Source: JAKAAZ01 sp963817855 (GTDB taxonomy: Bacteria > Acidobacteriota > Terriglobia > Terriglobales > Acidobacteriaceae). From it: DNA of 64,000 bases. Positions 8,861 through 19,063 of the stretch are shown piece after piece (position 1 is the first letter of the stretch; each line of letters begins with the position of its first letter). The stretch covers positions 1,860,001 through 1,924,000 of the forward strand of contig CAWFQA010000001.1 in the NCBI GenBank assembly GCA_963817855.1, written 5' to 3'. The translations under genes and the position numbers were made by a program. A model generated the notes under the pieces. That model did not search any database, was not told the DNA's origin, and saw only the letters and a program-made list of their open reading frames with translations.

Positions 8861-10621
8861 TTGACCAACGTGACTCACCCTTGGCAGCAACGGATTGCGC
8901 ATAGAGCTCTGTTCGCGGCGTCGGCGGTGTTTTTGGTCGCATCCACAGCCGTCGCCACAAATCTAGGGAATGACCAGACCAACCCTGGAGTCGATAGGGT
9001 GTTCGCCGATTTGCAAAAGCAAGGGTCTCCAGGCTGCGCCGTCGGGGTTTTTCGCGATGGACGGATCCAGTACGCCAAAGGCTACGGATTGGCGAGCGTG
9101 GAGCTGGACGCCCCGATTACGCCGCAGACGGTTTTCGACCTCGGATCGACCTCAAAGCAATTTACCGCTGCCAGCATTGTGCTGCTGGAGCAGCAAGGCA
9201 AGTTGTCGGTGAACGACGATGTGCGCAAGTACATCCCGGAATTGCCCAATTACGGCCCCACAATCACCATTTTGAATTTACTGAACCATACCAGCGGGCT
9301 ACGCGACTATCTGGCGCTACTGCCGCTCTCGGGCGTGAATGAGGACAGCGTAACGACCGATGACGATGCCCTCGCCCTCATCATCCGGCAAAAACACTTG
9401 AATTTCGCTCCCGGGACCCAGTGGGCCTATAGCAACACAGGGTACTTTCTTCTCTCTGTAATTGTGAAACGGAGCAGCGGGATGACCCTGAGAGAATTTG
9501 AGTCGCGAAACATCTTCCAGCCTCTGGGGATGACAAACACGGCCGTCCGCAACGATCACACCCTGCTGATTCCCCATCGCGCGCTGGCATACAGCCCAGG
9601 CGAAAAGGGCGGCTACAAGCTCAACGTGTCCTACTTCGAGCAAACCGGCGACGGCGCCGTGCACACATCGGTGGAAGACCTTGCCAAATGGGATGAGAAT
9701 TTTTATTCCGCGCGGGTCGGCGGCAAAAGTTTCGTTACCGAAATGCAGGAACCGGGCAAGCTGAACAACGGAAAGGCACTAGATTACGCGAAGGGCCTAT
9801 TCATCCGACAATACCGTGGACTGCCCACGGTAAGTCACGAAGGCGCGTGGGGCGGGTACCGGGCCGAGTTGATGCGCTTCCCCAATCAACATTTTTCTGT
9901 GGCCTGTCTTTGCAATGTGGGAAATGCAGATCCCGAAACGTGGGCAAAGAAGGTGGCCGAGGTCTATCTTGGCGGCCTGATGAAGCCTGACGAGAATGTG
10001 AAGACGCAAGCAGCCATCTCCTTGACGCCGGCGCAAATGGCGCCGCTTACAGGACTGTATTTGGACCCGGCCTCAGGATATGCTGCACGAATTTCGACAG
10101 CCGACGGCAAGATACAACTGGAGATTTTCGGCAGCACTTTTGAGCTGCGCGCTGTGAGCGCCACGCAATTCCTGGTGGCCGGCACGGACGCCAAAATAGA
10201 CTTTGCATTGGAGAATGGTACCGCTCATGGGTCGATGACGATGGGCGGTCAGGATCTTCCTGCGGCGACGTATCAAAAGGTCGTACAGTCTGCGCCGTCG
10301 TCCAGCGCACTGGCGGCATATGCCGGCGATTTCAAAAGCTATGAATTGGGCGTGGTGTACAGGCTGCGAGCGCTTGACGGAAAGCTGACGCTGGTAGAAA
10401 TTTCAGGGCCCTCGGGAATTCCCCGGACGGGAATGCCTCTGCCAAAAACATTGCAACCGACAATCGCGGATCAATTCGAAATCAGCGACGAGGGGATCGC
10501 CATCCGATTTTCAACGGACGCAAACCACAAGGTCGCTGGTCTCAATCTCGACGGGTTAGGAATCCACGGCATTGAATTCCTACGAACGACAGAGATGGGC
10601 AACATCCCGACCACGTTCTGA
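8861..10621 (+). CDS. Secreted SxxK serine hydrolase (beta-lactamase family)
   Basis: 586 residues starting with TTG at 8861, chosen because AAGGAGA ends five bases upstream. A hydrophobic export signal spans about residues 15-33. Catalytic motifs: S96-T-S-K99, Y190-S-N192 and H326-E-G328. The N-terminal 360 residues are the class C beta-lactamase / D-aminopeptidase fold; the remaining part carries two beta-rich domains of about 100 residues that may shape the substrate pocket. Probably periplasmic. It follows the TonB receptor and precedes the tricorn-like protease by 40 bases, which suggests a shared peptide-processing role. Substrate not assignable. Confidence 0.85.
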   Translation: MTNVTHPWQQRIAHRALFAASAVFLVASTAVATNLGNDQTNPGVDRVFADLQKQGSPGCAVGVFRDGRIQYAKGYGLASVELDAPITPQTVFDLGSTSKQFTAASIVLLEQQGKLSVNDDVRKYIPELPNYGPTITILNLLNHTSGLRDYLALLPLSGVNEDSVTTDDDALALIIRQKHLNFAPGTQWAYSNTGYFLLSVIVKRSSGMTLREFESRNIFQPLGMTNTAVRNDHTLLIPHRALAYSPGEKGGYKLNVSYFEQTGDGAVHTSVEDLAKWDENFYSARVGGKSFVTEMQEPGKLNNGKALDYAKGLFIRQYRGLPTVSHEGAWGGYRAELMRFPNQHFSVACLCNVGNADPETWAKKVAEVYLGGLMKPDENVKTQAAISLTPAQMAPLTGLYLDPASGYAARISTADGKIQLEIFGSTFELRAVSATQFLVAGTDAKIDFALENGTAHGSMTMGGQDLPAATYQKVVQSAPSSSALAAYAGDFKSYELGVVYRLRALDGKLTLVEISGPSGIPRTGMPLPKTLQPTIADQFEISDEGIAIRFSTDANHKVAGLNLDGLGIHGIEFLRTTEMGNIPTTF

Positions 10622-10661
10622 TTGGGAAACACAAGAGTATGAATCTCCATTGAGGGCAGTA

Positions 10662-13600
10662 ATGAAAAGAGTTTTCCTTTCTATCGCTGTTTGTCTCTGC
10701 CTCTGCGGCGGGGTACAAGCCCAAAATGAGCAGCCATTGCTGATGCAACAACCGACGTTGAACGCCACCCACATCGTGTTCGCATATGGAGGGGATCTCT
10801 GGAGCGTGGGTAGAGATGGGGGCGCCGCGATACGACTGACCAGCGGGCCTGGCGATAAATCCAACCCGAAATTTTCACCGGACGGGAAGCAAATCGCCTA
10901 TACCGGAAGATATAACGGGAACGCCAACGTGTATGTGATGCCGGCGGAAGGCGGCCAACCGCGCCAATTGAGCTACAGTCCCGGAGGAGACATTGTGGAG
11001 GGTTGGACGCCGGACGGGCAGAATGTACTGTTCCAGTCTCTTCGAGACAGCTTTTCCATACGGTATAAGCAGCTTTACACCATCGCCATCCATGGCGGTT
11101 TCGCAAAGGCATTGCCTCTCCCGATGGGCTATCAGGGGTCCTACTCCGGGGACGGAAGCCACCTCGCCTATACACCGCTGCCGCGCGAGGTTTTTTTTGG
11201 CGGTCAGGATGTCTTGGTGCATGCATACTGGGCGCATTACCACGGAGGGCTCGCGCCTCAGGTCTGGATCGCGAACCTGGCGGATTCAAGCGTGATCAAG
11301 GTTCCCCATGAAAATGCGAGCGATTTCAATCCGATGTGGGTTGGGAACAGAATTTACTTTCTTTCGGCGCGCGCGGAGCCGATCTCGCTCTACGTTTACG
11401 ACACCGCCACGAAAAAAGTTTCCCGGGCGGTTGAGAACTCCGGCATGGATATTATGTCTGCCTCCGCCGGACCGGGCGCGATCGTGTATGAGCAGTTCGG
11501 TTCCCTGCATCTTTACGACCTTGCCAGCGGCCATCAGCACGAAGTCCACATAACAATTACCGGCGATTTCCCGCAGGCCCGTCCTCATTTTGAAAAGGTT
11601 GCGGACCACATTTTGAATTCTGGAATTTCTCCAACCGGAGCGCGCGCAGTGTTTGAGACGCACGGTGAAATTCTTACGGTGCCGGCGGAGAAGGGCAGCA
11701 TTCGGAATATCACAAATTCGCCCGGGGTTGCCGACCGTTCGCCTGTGTGGTCCCCGGATGGAAAATCGATTGCATATTTCTCGGATGAGTCCGGGGCATA
11801 TGAACTTCATATTAAGAACCAGGATGGCATTAGCCCCGCACGCTCGATTGGTTTGGGAAAGCCGTCCTCGTATTTTTCTGACCTTGCGTGGTCTCCGGAC
11901 AGCCGAAAGCTGGTGTACACCGATAAGCGGCTGAATGTCTGGTATCTCGATCTGGACCATCCAACCCCCGTCAAGGTGGATACGGACACATATTTCGATT
12001 TTTTCCCAGGATTCAATCCTTCCTGGTCGTCGGACAGCCGTTGGATCGTCTACACCAAGCTGCTCAAAAATCGTCTGCGGGCCGTGTTTGTCTATTCGCT
12101 GGAAACTGGCAAGGCAATGCAAGTAACGGATGGGTTGAGCGACGCGGAACATGCTGTCTTCGACAAAAGTGGTAAATATCTATTCTTTACAGCGAGCACG
12201 AATGCGGGACCGGCCAGTTTCTATCTGGATATGTCGAGCGATCCTCACCGTGTTACACGCAGCGTGTACGTCGCGGTATTGCGCAAAGATATTCCTTCTC
12301 CCCTGGCGCCCAAAAGCGACGAGGAGAAAGTCGCATCAGTTAGTAAGCCAAATACAACGCGGGAGACACCAAGCAGCCAGCCAAAGAACGGTAACGGCGC
12401 CTCGGTCCAGATTGACATCGACCACATCAGTCAACGCATTCTGGCGCTGCCGATTCCCGCCGCCGACTATACGACGTTGCAGGCAGGCAAAGCGGGAGAG
12501 ATTTTTCTGCTTCAGACATCCCCAGCGACCCATCAGTCCACGCTGCTTAAATTCAGCCTGGCGGACCGGAAGGCAACCCCGTTGCTAGCGGGTATTGAAG
12601 AATCCAGCCTTTCGTTCGACGGCGAGAAATTTCTTTATCATCAGGGCGATAAATGGGGCATTGCCTCAACTGCCGCCCCGGTCAAGGCCGGAGAGGGGCT
12701 TCTGGACATGGATGCCATGCAGGTTCGGGTGGCTCCCCGGGAAGAATGGGAGCAGATGTATCGCGAAACATGGCGCATCGAACGCGATTACTTCTACGCT
12801 TCCAACTACACCGGCTTGAATCTCGCGGACGCGGAGAAAGAATACGCCCGTTACGTCCCTGGCATCATGAGCCGTGAAGATCTCAACTATCTCTTTCGGG
12901 AGATGCTGGGAAAACTTTCCACCGGGCACACATTCGCCGGCGGTGGAGATGTTTCCAACCCGACACCGGTGAGCGTCGGTTTGCTGGGCGCAGACTACAC
13001 CGTCGAAAATGGTCGCTATCGTTTCAAGAGAATTTATGGCGGGGAGAACTGGAACCCGGGACTTCGCGCGCCGCTGACTGAACCGGGCGTCGACGTACAC
13101 GACGGCGATTATCTGCTTGCTGTCAACGGCCGCGAACTCCACGACAGCGACAACATCTATAGCTTTTTTCTCAACACCGCCGACCAACAGGTAACGCTGA
13201 AGGTTGGGCCGAATCCAGATGGAACGCGCGGTCGCGAAGTGACCGTCGTGCCCATTGGCAATGAAATCGCGCTACGCGGCCGTAATTGGATCTATGACAA
13301 TCTTCGCAAGGTTGACGAGTTAAGCGGCGGACGTGTCGCTTACGTATATTTGCCCGATACGGCGACGGGCGGCTTCACCTCGTTCAACCGCTACTTCTTT
13401 GCGCAGGTTGGAAAACAGGGCGTGATTGTCGACGACCGTTTCAACAGCGGCGGTCAGGCCGCGGATTACATCATCCAGTATTTGCAGCGGACGCTCTGGA
13501 ACTACTGGTATACGCCCAATGGCGCCGTTCAGACGGAACCCGGAGAAGCCATCTTCGGCCCCAAGGTCATGCTGATCAATCCCTATGCGGGTTCGGGCGG

Positions 13601-13940
13601 CGATCTCATCCCATGGTTCTTTCACCATAACAACGTGGGAACGCTGATCGGCGAGAGGACATGGGGCGGCGAGGTTGGAATCACGGGGTATCCGCCGCTG
13701 ATTGATGGCGGAATGGTGACCGCGCCCAGTCTCGCCTTCTTCACGACCCAGGGAAAGTGGGGCATTGAAAACGAAGGCGTTCCTCCTGACATTAAGGTGA
13801 CCATGGATCCAAGCGCTTGGCGGCAAGGCCGCGATCCGCAACTGGAAAAAGCTGTACAAGTGGTGCTGGACGGCCTAAAGGCGCATCCGTTGCCGGAACC
13901 GTCCGTGCCGCCGTTCCCGGTTTACGGTACGGCGCGCTGA
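10662..13940 (+). CDS. Tricorn-like S41 protease
   Basis: 1092 residues from the ATG at 10662 (preceded by GAGGG). An in-frame upstream extension to 10572 would bury the signal peptide and overlap the previous gene, so it is rejected. A signal peptide (VFLSIAVCLCLCGGVQAQ) is followed by WD40/TolB-type beta-propeller repeats (FSPDGKQIAYTG, WSPDGKSIAYFS) over about residues 30-600, then the tricorn core with a PDZ domain and a C-terminal S41 domain. Likely catalytic elements are STGH (the tricorn Ser-His pair region), NPYAGSGGD with the nucleophilic Ser, and the Glu of ENEGVPPD. Tricorn proteases degrade oligopeptides. A secreted version next to a TonB receptor suggests periplasmic peptide breakdown. 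Confidence 0.88.
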   Translation: MKRVFLSIAVCLCLCGGVQAQNEQPLLMQQPTLNATHIVFAYGGDLWSVGRDGGAAIRLTSGPGDKSNPKFSPDGKQIAYTGRYNGNANVYVMPAEGGQPRQLSYSPGGDIVEGWTPDGQNVLFQSLRDSFSIRYKQLYTIAIHGGFAKALPLPMGYQGSYSGDGSHLAYTPLPREVFFGGQDVLVHAYWAHYHGGLAPQVWIANLADSSVIKVPHENASDFNPMWVGNRIYFLSARAEPISLYVYDTATKKVSRAVENSGMDIMSASAGPGAIVYEQFGSLHLYDLASGHQHEVHITITGDFPQARPHFEKVADHILNSGISPTGARAVFETHGEILTVPAEKGSIRNITNSPGVADRSPVWSPDGKSIAYFSDESGAYELHIKNQDGISPARSIGLGKPSSYFSDLAWSPDSRKLVYTDKRLNVWYLDLDHPTPVKVDTDTYFDFFPGFNPSWSSDSRWIVYTKLLKNRLRAVFVYSLETGKAMQVTDGLSDAEHAVFDKSGKYLFFTASTNAGPASFYLDMSSDPHRVTRSVYVAVLRKDIPSPLAPKSDEEKVASVSKPNTTRETPSSQPKNGNGASVQIDIDHISQRILALPIPAADYTTLQAGKAGEIFLLQTSPATHQSTLLKFSLADRKATPLLAGIEESSLSFDGEKFLYHQGDKWGIASTAAPVKAGEGLLDMDAMQVRVAPREEWEQMYRETWRIERDYFYASNYTGLNLADAEKEYARYVPGIMSREDLNYLFREMLGKLSTGHTFAGGGDVSNPTPVSVGLLGADYTVENGRYRFKRIYGGENWNPGLRAPLTEPGVDVHDGDYLLAVNGRELHDSDNIYSFFLNTADQQVTLKVGPNPDGTRGREVTVVPIGNEIALRGRNWIYDNLRKVDELSGGRVAYVYLPDTATGGFTSFNRYFFAQVGKQGVIVDDRFNSGGQAADYIIQYLQRTLWNYWYTPNGAVQTEPGEAIFGPKVMLINPYAGSGGDLIPWFFHHNNVGTLIGERTWGGEVGITGYPPLIDGGMVTAPSLAFFTTQGKWGIENEGVPPDIKVTMDPSAWRQGRDPQLEKAVQVVLDGLKAHPLPEPSVPPFPVYGTAR

Positions 13941-13993
13941 AGCTGCTTCGGAGCGAGTAACGATAGCCGATTTTGTTTGAAAGGAATTGTGAG

Positions 13994-16000
13994 ATGACCG
14001 TGAAAAAAACTGTTGGATGCACTCGCTTGCTGGCGACGCTTGCGTTGCTTGCCCCATTCGCGCTCCAGGCCAATGGCCAGCGTCCCAGAATCTCTGCGCC
14101 TCCTCCATCCGTTCAGGTCCCGCGTTCCACCTCGGCGCCTTCTCCAGCGACTACCGCGCCGGCACAGATGACCGCGGAGGATGTCGATGCTTTTCTCGAT
14201 GGCGTGGTGCCGCTCCAGCTCAAACAGAACAACATTGCCGGAGCCGTCGTAATTGTCGTCAAGGACGGCAAGGTCCTTTATGCGAAGGGCTATGGTTACG
14301 CCGATGTCAAAAGCAAGAAGCCGGTCACCGTCGATGCGACTCTCTTTCGCCCAGGATCGGTCTCCAAATTATTTACCTGGACGGCGGTGATGCAACTGGT
14401 CCAACAAGGGAAGATCGATCTGGACCGCAACGTGAACGACTATCTCGACTTCAAGATTCCCGACACCTATCCCAAACCGATCACCGTGCGCGATCTGATG
14501 ACGCATACGCCGGGGTTCGAGGAAACTGTCCAGGACCTGATCAGCGATAATCCGAAGAACATCCAGCCGCTTGGCGAATACCTGAAGACACATCTGCCGA
14601 AGCGCGTCTTTCCGCCCGGCACCACCGGGGCTTACTCCAACTACGGCGCGTCGCTGGCGGGCTACATCGTGCAGCGGGTGTCCGGGGTTCCGTTCGATGA
14701 ATACATCGAGAAGAATATCTTCCAACCGCTCAACATGCAGCACTCCACTTTCCAACAGCCGCTGCCTGCCGACCTGAAACCGTTAATGTCGGATGGCTAT
14801 CAGTTGGCCTCGGAAAAGGCCAAGCCGTTTGAAATTGTTGTGCCTGCTCCGGCGGGCGCTTTAAGCACAACCGCCGAGGACATATCGCACTTCATGCTCG
14901 CACACCTGCAGGGAGGGGAATATAACGGAGCGAGCATCCTGCAACCGGCGACGGTGACGCAGATGCACACGCGCCAGCAGTATGGGGAAAACGCGGCCAC
15001 CAACGGCATGTGCCTGGGATTTTATGAGGAAATCCGCAATGGACATAGAATCATCGGCCACGCCGGGGACACCAATTTCTTCCATAGCGATCTGCACCTG
15101 ATGCAGGATGAAAACCTGGGCTTCTTCGTCTCTTACAACAGCGCCGGCTCAGCTATGGAAAGCCCGCGTACTGCGCTATGGCATCAGTTCCTTGATCGTT
15201 ATTTTCCTTACTCCATTCCTGCAGCGCCTCCAGTCGCCAACGCGATTCAGGATGCGAAACTGGTGGCCGGACAATATATGGTAAGCCGGGGCTCGTTCAC
15301 GACAATCTTCAGCTTCACCGGATTTCTAGGCGAATTAACCGTAAACGCCAAGCCCGATGGAACTCTTGTGACCGCCGACATGAAGACCCTTGCCGGCCAA
15401 CCCAGACAGTGGAAAGAGATTGCCCCGCTGGTGTATCGCTCGGAAGATGGGCAGAGCCTTTTGGCATTCAGTCGAAACTACAACGGACGTTTGCGGGCCT
15501 CGATCGATTACCCGTTTATGGTCTTCGACCGGGTTTCATTTCCGAATGGCAAATCGCTCAACATGTTTCTGCTCTTTTTCGTTCCCGCCATTACATTCCT
15601 TGCTTTGATCTCGTGGCCGATCGGGGCGTGGATACGGAAACATTATCATCGCCCGCTGGTGCTTTCACTCGAACAGAGGCGATCCTACGTCATCCTCCGT
15701 ATTGTCTGCCTGCTGGATGTCGTTTTCTTCCTGGCTTGGGCTTCGTTCCTGATAGGAGTCACAAAAAATCTATCGCTTGCCAGTTCCCATTTCGATCCCC
15801 TTCTACGGCTGATTCAGGCGGTCGGCTGGCTGGGAAGCCTGGGGACGATCGTTGCCCTTCTCGCCATCTACGATCTATGGGGCGCGGAAAACCGCTGGTG
15901 GCTGGCGCGGATTGGTTACGTGCTCATCGGCGTGGCCTGTATCGGCTTTTCCTGGTTCCTTTGCCACTGGCATCTGCTTCACTTCAGCGTCAAGTTCTAG
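13994..16000 (+). CDS. SxxK serine hydrolase fused to a four-helix membrane domain
   Basis: 668 residues from the ATG at 13994; AAAGGA lies about ten bases upstream. Signal peptide (LLATLALLAPFALQANG), then a proline-rich linker, then the beta-lactamase fold with S122-V-S-K125, Y214-S-N216 and H356-A-G358. After a beta-rich section, the last 170 residues contain four predicted membrane helices (starting MFLLFFVPAITFLALI and ending CIGFSWFLCHWHLLHF). The catalytic domain is therefore held at the periplasmic face of the inner membrane. The topology resembles membrane-tethered penicillin-binding-like hydrolases. It lies between the tricorn-like and S9 peptidase genes, with 53 and 21 base gaps. 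Confidence 0.85.
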   Translation: MTVKKTVGCTRLLATLALLAPFALQANGQRPRISAPPPSVQVPRSTSAPSPATTAPAQMTAEDVDAFLDGVVPLQLKQNNIAGAVVIVVKDGKVLYAKGYGYADVKSKKPVTVDATLFRPGSVSKLFTWTAVMQLVQQGKIDLDRNVNDYLDFKIPDTYPKPITVRDLMTHTPGFEETVQDLISDNPKNIQPLGEYLKTHLPKRVFPPGTTGAYSNYGASLAGYIVQRVSGVPFDEYIEKNIFQPLNMQHSTFQQPLPADLKPLMSDGYQLASEKAKPFEIVVPAPAGALSTTAEDISHFMLAHLQGGEYNGASILQPATVTQMHTRQQYGENAATNGMCLGFYEEIRNGHRIIGHAGDTNFFHSDLHLMQDENLGFFVSYNSAGSAMESPRTALWHQFLDRYFPYSIPAAPPVANAIQDAKLVAGQYMVSRGSFTTIFSFTGFLGELTVNAKPDGTLVTADMKTLAGQPRQWKEIAPLVYRSEDGQSLLAFSRNYNGRLRASIDYPFMVFDRVSFPNGKSLNMFLLFFVPAITFLALISWPIGAWIRKHYHRPLVLSLEQRRSYVILRIVCLLDVVFFLAWASFLIGVTKNLSLASSHFDPLLRLIQAVGWLGSLGTIVALLAIYDLWGAENRWWLARIGYVLIGVACIGFSWFLCHWHLLHFSVKF

Positions 16001-16021
16001 CAACAAAGGTGTGATTCAACG

Positions 16022-18157
16022 ATGAAAAAATTGCTTTTTCGACTTCCAATGGCAGCCTGCGCCCTCCTGTGCATTGCTTTGTCCGTTGCGTCGTGTCCGC
16101 AGCTTGCCGCTCAGTCCTTCACCGTCGAACAGGTCATGAGCGCTCCATTTCCTTCGGAGCTTACGGCCGCAAAACAGGGATCGACAGTGGCGTGGGTGTT
16201 CAATCTGAAAGGGGCGGAAAACGTATGGGTCACTGCCGGTCCGTCTTTTGCACCCCGCCAGGTCACGCAGTATCAAGGAGACAATGGCCAACCCATCGCC
16301 TCCCTGCAGCTTACGCCGGATGGAAAGACGGTGGTCTATGCGCGCGGGACAGAGGTGAATGCGGCAGGACGCTCGGCCAACCCGCTTGCCGATCCTAAGG
16401 AGCCGCGACAGCAGGTATGGGCCGCGGACATCGACAAAGGCACTCCCCAGCTTCTGGGAGATATGGGCTGCGCGTTCGAAGGATGCGAAGACATCAGGAT
16501 TTCGCCAGACGGAAAATGGGCGGTGTGGGCCGCCAAGCAAGAGTTATGGATTGCGCCCATTTCCGGCGCAGCCAAAGCGAAGCAACTTACCGACCTACAA
16601 GGAGATGTTTCCACGCCGCAGTGGTCCCCGGACGGCAGGCGGCTGGCAATGGACGTGAACCGCAAGGACCACAGTCTGGTCGTCATTGCCGACCTTTCCG
16701 GCGACAGCGTGCAGTCGTACCACTTCATCGCCCCTTCCGTTGATCGGGATATCTTTCCCCATTGGTCGCCGGATGGCAAGCATGTCGTCTTTATTCGCAC
16801 TCCCGGCGTCGAGAATAAGCGGCCGATCATCCCAGAGTATCCGACACCCTGGGCCCTCTGGGTGGGAGACGCCGAAACCTATGCCGCCCAATCGATCTGG
16901 AAGAGCGGCTCTCGATCGCGGGATTCGCTTCCTATATTCGCGCAGACATCGCTTCACTACGCCGCTGAAAATCGGATCGTGTTCGATTCCGAACAGGACG
17001 GATGGAGTCATCTTTATTCCATCGCGGATACCGGCGGGGAAGCAGTCCTTCTTACTCCCGGCGATTTTTCTATCATGGATTCGACGCTAAGCGCGGACCG
17101 GAAAACTGTGGTGTTTTCCTCCAACCAGGACGATATCGATCGCCGTCATATCTGGAGCGTGAGCGTTTCAGGCGGTAAGCTGCAGTCCGCACTGACTCAA
17201 GGCGCGACTATCGAATGGACTCCGGTGGAAACCGGAGACGGCAGATCGATCTTTTGCCTGGGCTCGACGGCAATCACGCCCCCGCTGGTGTATCGGATCG
17301 CAAATGGAAAGCGTGAACTGGTCACAAAAAATGCACTGCCCAGCGACTGGCCAAGCGCTGAACTGGTGGTCCCTAAGCAAGTCATCTTCAAGAGCGAGGA
17401 TGGATATACGATCCACGGCCAGCTATTTACGCCGAAGAATCAGATCAAGCCAGGGCCAGGGATCATTTTTACCCACGGCGGACCTCCCCGGCAGATGCTC
17501 CTAGGATTCCACCCAATCGACTTCTACAGCGATTCCTATGCAGAGAATCAGTACCTCGCGAGCCTCGGATTTACAGTTTTATCCGTCAATTACCGGCTTG
17601 GCATTATGTATGGCCACGATTTCCGCACAGCACCCAATACTGTGTGGCGCGGGGCCGCTGAGTATAAAGACGTTCTGGCCGGAGCGCGGTATTTGCAAAG
17701 CCTGCCGACGGTGGATCCGCATCGCCTCGGCTTGTGGGGCGGTTCTTACGGGGGCCTTCTTACTGCCATGGGATTAGCGCGCAACTCGGATATCTTTGCC
17801 GCCGGCGTCGATTGGCTGGGAGTCCATGATTGGTCCGTCTTCCTGCCGGAGTGGGAAGAAGGCGCAGCCTCTGCTCCAGACTTGAAAGAAGCACACGAGC
17901 TGGCGTGGAAGTCCTCTCCGGATTCCTCAGTGGGTCAATGGAAGTCTCCGGTCCTCCTGATTCAAGGCGACGACGATCGCAATGTTCCCTTCAACCAGAT
18001 GGTGGATCTGGTGCAGCGGCTGCGCGAGAACCATGTGCCGTTCGAGCAAATCGTTTATCCCAACGAAATCCACGATTTTCTTCTTTGGAAAGACCGCATT
18101 CGTTCCTATAAGGCGACGGCGCAATTTTTTCAACAACACCTCTCTGGGGAGAAATAG
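16022..18157 (+). CDS. S9 family (prolyl oligopeptidase-like) serine peptidase
   Basis: 711 residues. Signal peptide (ALLCIALSVASCPQLAAQ), an N-terminal beta-propeller with TolB/WD40-like blades (LTPDGKTVVYARG, WSPDGRRLAMDV), and a C-terminal alpha/beta-hydrolase domain. The triad is visible: S575 in WGGSYGG, D652 in GDDDRNV and H684 in NEIHDF. This is the dipeptidyl/acylaminoacyl-peptidase branch of S9. Exported and likely periplasmic. Only three bases separate its stop from the next start, so it forms an operon with the CPBP gene and probably with the peptidase genes upstream. Confidence 0.9.
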   Translation: MKKLLFRLPMAACALLCIALSVASCPQLAAQSFTVEQVMSAPFPSELTAAKQGSTVAWVFNLKGAENVWVTAGPSFAPRQVTQYQGDNGQPIASLQLTPDGKTVVYARGTEVNAAGRSANPLADPKEPRQQVWAADIDKGTPQLLGDMGCAFEGCEDIRISPDGKWAVWAAKQELWIAPISGAAKAKQLTDLQGDVSTPQWSPDGRRLAMDVNRKDHSLVVIADLSGDSVQSYHFIAPSVDRDIFPHWSPDGKHVVFIRTPGVENKRPIIPEYPTPWALWVGDAETYAAQSIWKSGSRSRDSLPIFAQTSLHYAAENRIVFDSEQDGWSHLYSIADTGGEAVLLTPGDFSIMDSTLSADRKTVVFSSNQDDIDRRHIWSVSVSGGKLQSALTQGATIEWTPVETGDGRSIFCLGSTAITPPLVYRIANGKRELVTKNALPSDWPSAELVVPKQVIFKSEDGYTIHGQLFTPKNQIKPGPGIIFTHGGPPRQMLLGFHPIDFYSDSYAENQYLASLGFTVLSVNYRLGIMYGHDFRTAPNTVWRGAAEYKDVLAGARYLQSLPTVDPHRLGLWGGSYGGLLTAMGLARNSDIFAAGVDWLGVHDWSVFLPEWEEGAASAPDLKEAHELAWKSSPDSSVGQWKSPVLLIQGDDDRNVPFNQMVDLVQRLRENHVPFEQIVYPNEIHDFLLWKDRIRSYKATAQFFQQHLSGEK

Positions 18158-18160
18158 ACG

Positions 18161-19063
18161 ATGGGGACGCTTCCGCAACACAGCGATTTGCAGCGGAAAT
18201 CGGCGCTTTCGAGGCAGATCCTAGTATTCATCGCGTGTGTGGCTGCGTTCAGCAGCGTGCCGTATTTCTTTATCATCCACTCCGGTCATCTCGCCGCAGG
18301 CAACGGGCTGATGGTGGTGGGTTTGATGTGGTGTCCGGCATTTGCCGCCTTTGCGACTTGCGGATTTTTCCGAATCGATATCGCGAGTCTCGGATGGAAA
18401 TGGCGGCCTTTCCGTTACGAAGTGTGGGCATATCTAGTTCCGATTTTCTATGCCTTTCCCGTGTATGCAGTCACATGGCTGTTTATCGGGGGCTCTTTTC
18501 AATTTGCCGCGTTCGCGGCGCCGCTTGGCGCAGCCTTCGGATTTCCCCATTGGCCGCGCACGATTGCGCTGCTGGTAGCGTTGCCAACGTATGCTTCGGT
18601 AGGCGTGATTGGCTCTATGGCTCATACGCTTGGAGAAGAGATTGGCTGGAGAGGGTTTCTGTTGCCGCGTCTGGTGGGGCGTCTGGGCTTTACTTTGGGC
18701 TGTTTTGTTAGCGGCTGCATCTGGGCGGTGTGGCATTATCCCGCGCTGCTATTGGCCGATTACAACTCCGGTACGACGCCAATATACGCACTGAGCTGCT
18801 TCACGATCATGGTGATCGGGGACGCTTATGTGTTTGGCTGGTTCCGGCTTAAGTCAGGCAGCTTGTGGCCTGCGGCAATATTGCATGCCAGTCACAATTT
18901 ATTTATACAGGCTATCTTCGATCGCATGACCCGCCAATCCGGCAAGCCCTTGTACATTACGACCGAATTCGGCGCTGGATTGGCTCTTACTGTAGGGGCG
19001 TGCGCAATCTATCTTTGGACGCGGCGTCGAGAAGTCAGCGATGCGTCTTCCGGGCTACGGTAA
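18161..19063 (+). CDS. CPBP family intramembrane metalloprotease-like protein
   Basis: 300 residues with about seven to eight hydrophobic helices. The CPBP (Abi/Rce1) signature is present: E159-E160 and R164 in EEIGWRGF, a conserved His in AVWHYPALL and another in ILHASHNLF. Members are intramembrane endopeptidases or maturation and protection factors for peptides; the substrate is unknown. Translationally close to the S9 peptidase (ATG four bases after its stop). Its 3' end overlaps the converging GNAT gene by nine bases. Confidence 0.82.
   Translation: MGTLPQHSDLQRKSALSRQILVFIACVAAFSSVPYFFIIHSGHLAAGNGLMVVGLMWCPAFAAFATCGFFRIDIASLGWKWRPFRYEVWAYLVPIFYAFPVYAVTWLFIGGSFQFAAFAAPLGAAFGFPHWPRTIALLVALPTYASVGVIGSMAHTLGEEIGWRGFLLPRLVGRLGFTLGCFVSGCIWAVWHYPALLLADYNSGTTPIYALSCFTIMVIGDAYVFGWFRLKSGSLWPAAILHASHNLFIQAIFDRMTRQSGKPLYITTEFGAGLALTVGACAIYLWTRRREVSDASSGLR

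Noticed and set aside
10572..10661. Upstream extension of the tricorn-like gene
   Set aside because: Overlaps the end of the previous gene and places 30 polar residues before the signal peptide; the ATG at 10662 has its own ribosome-binding site.
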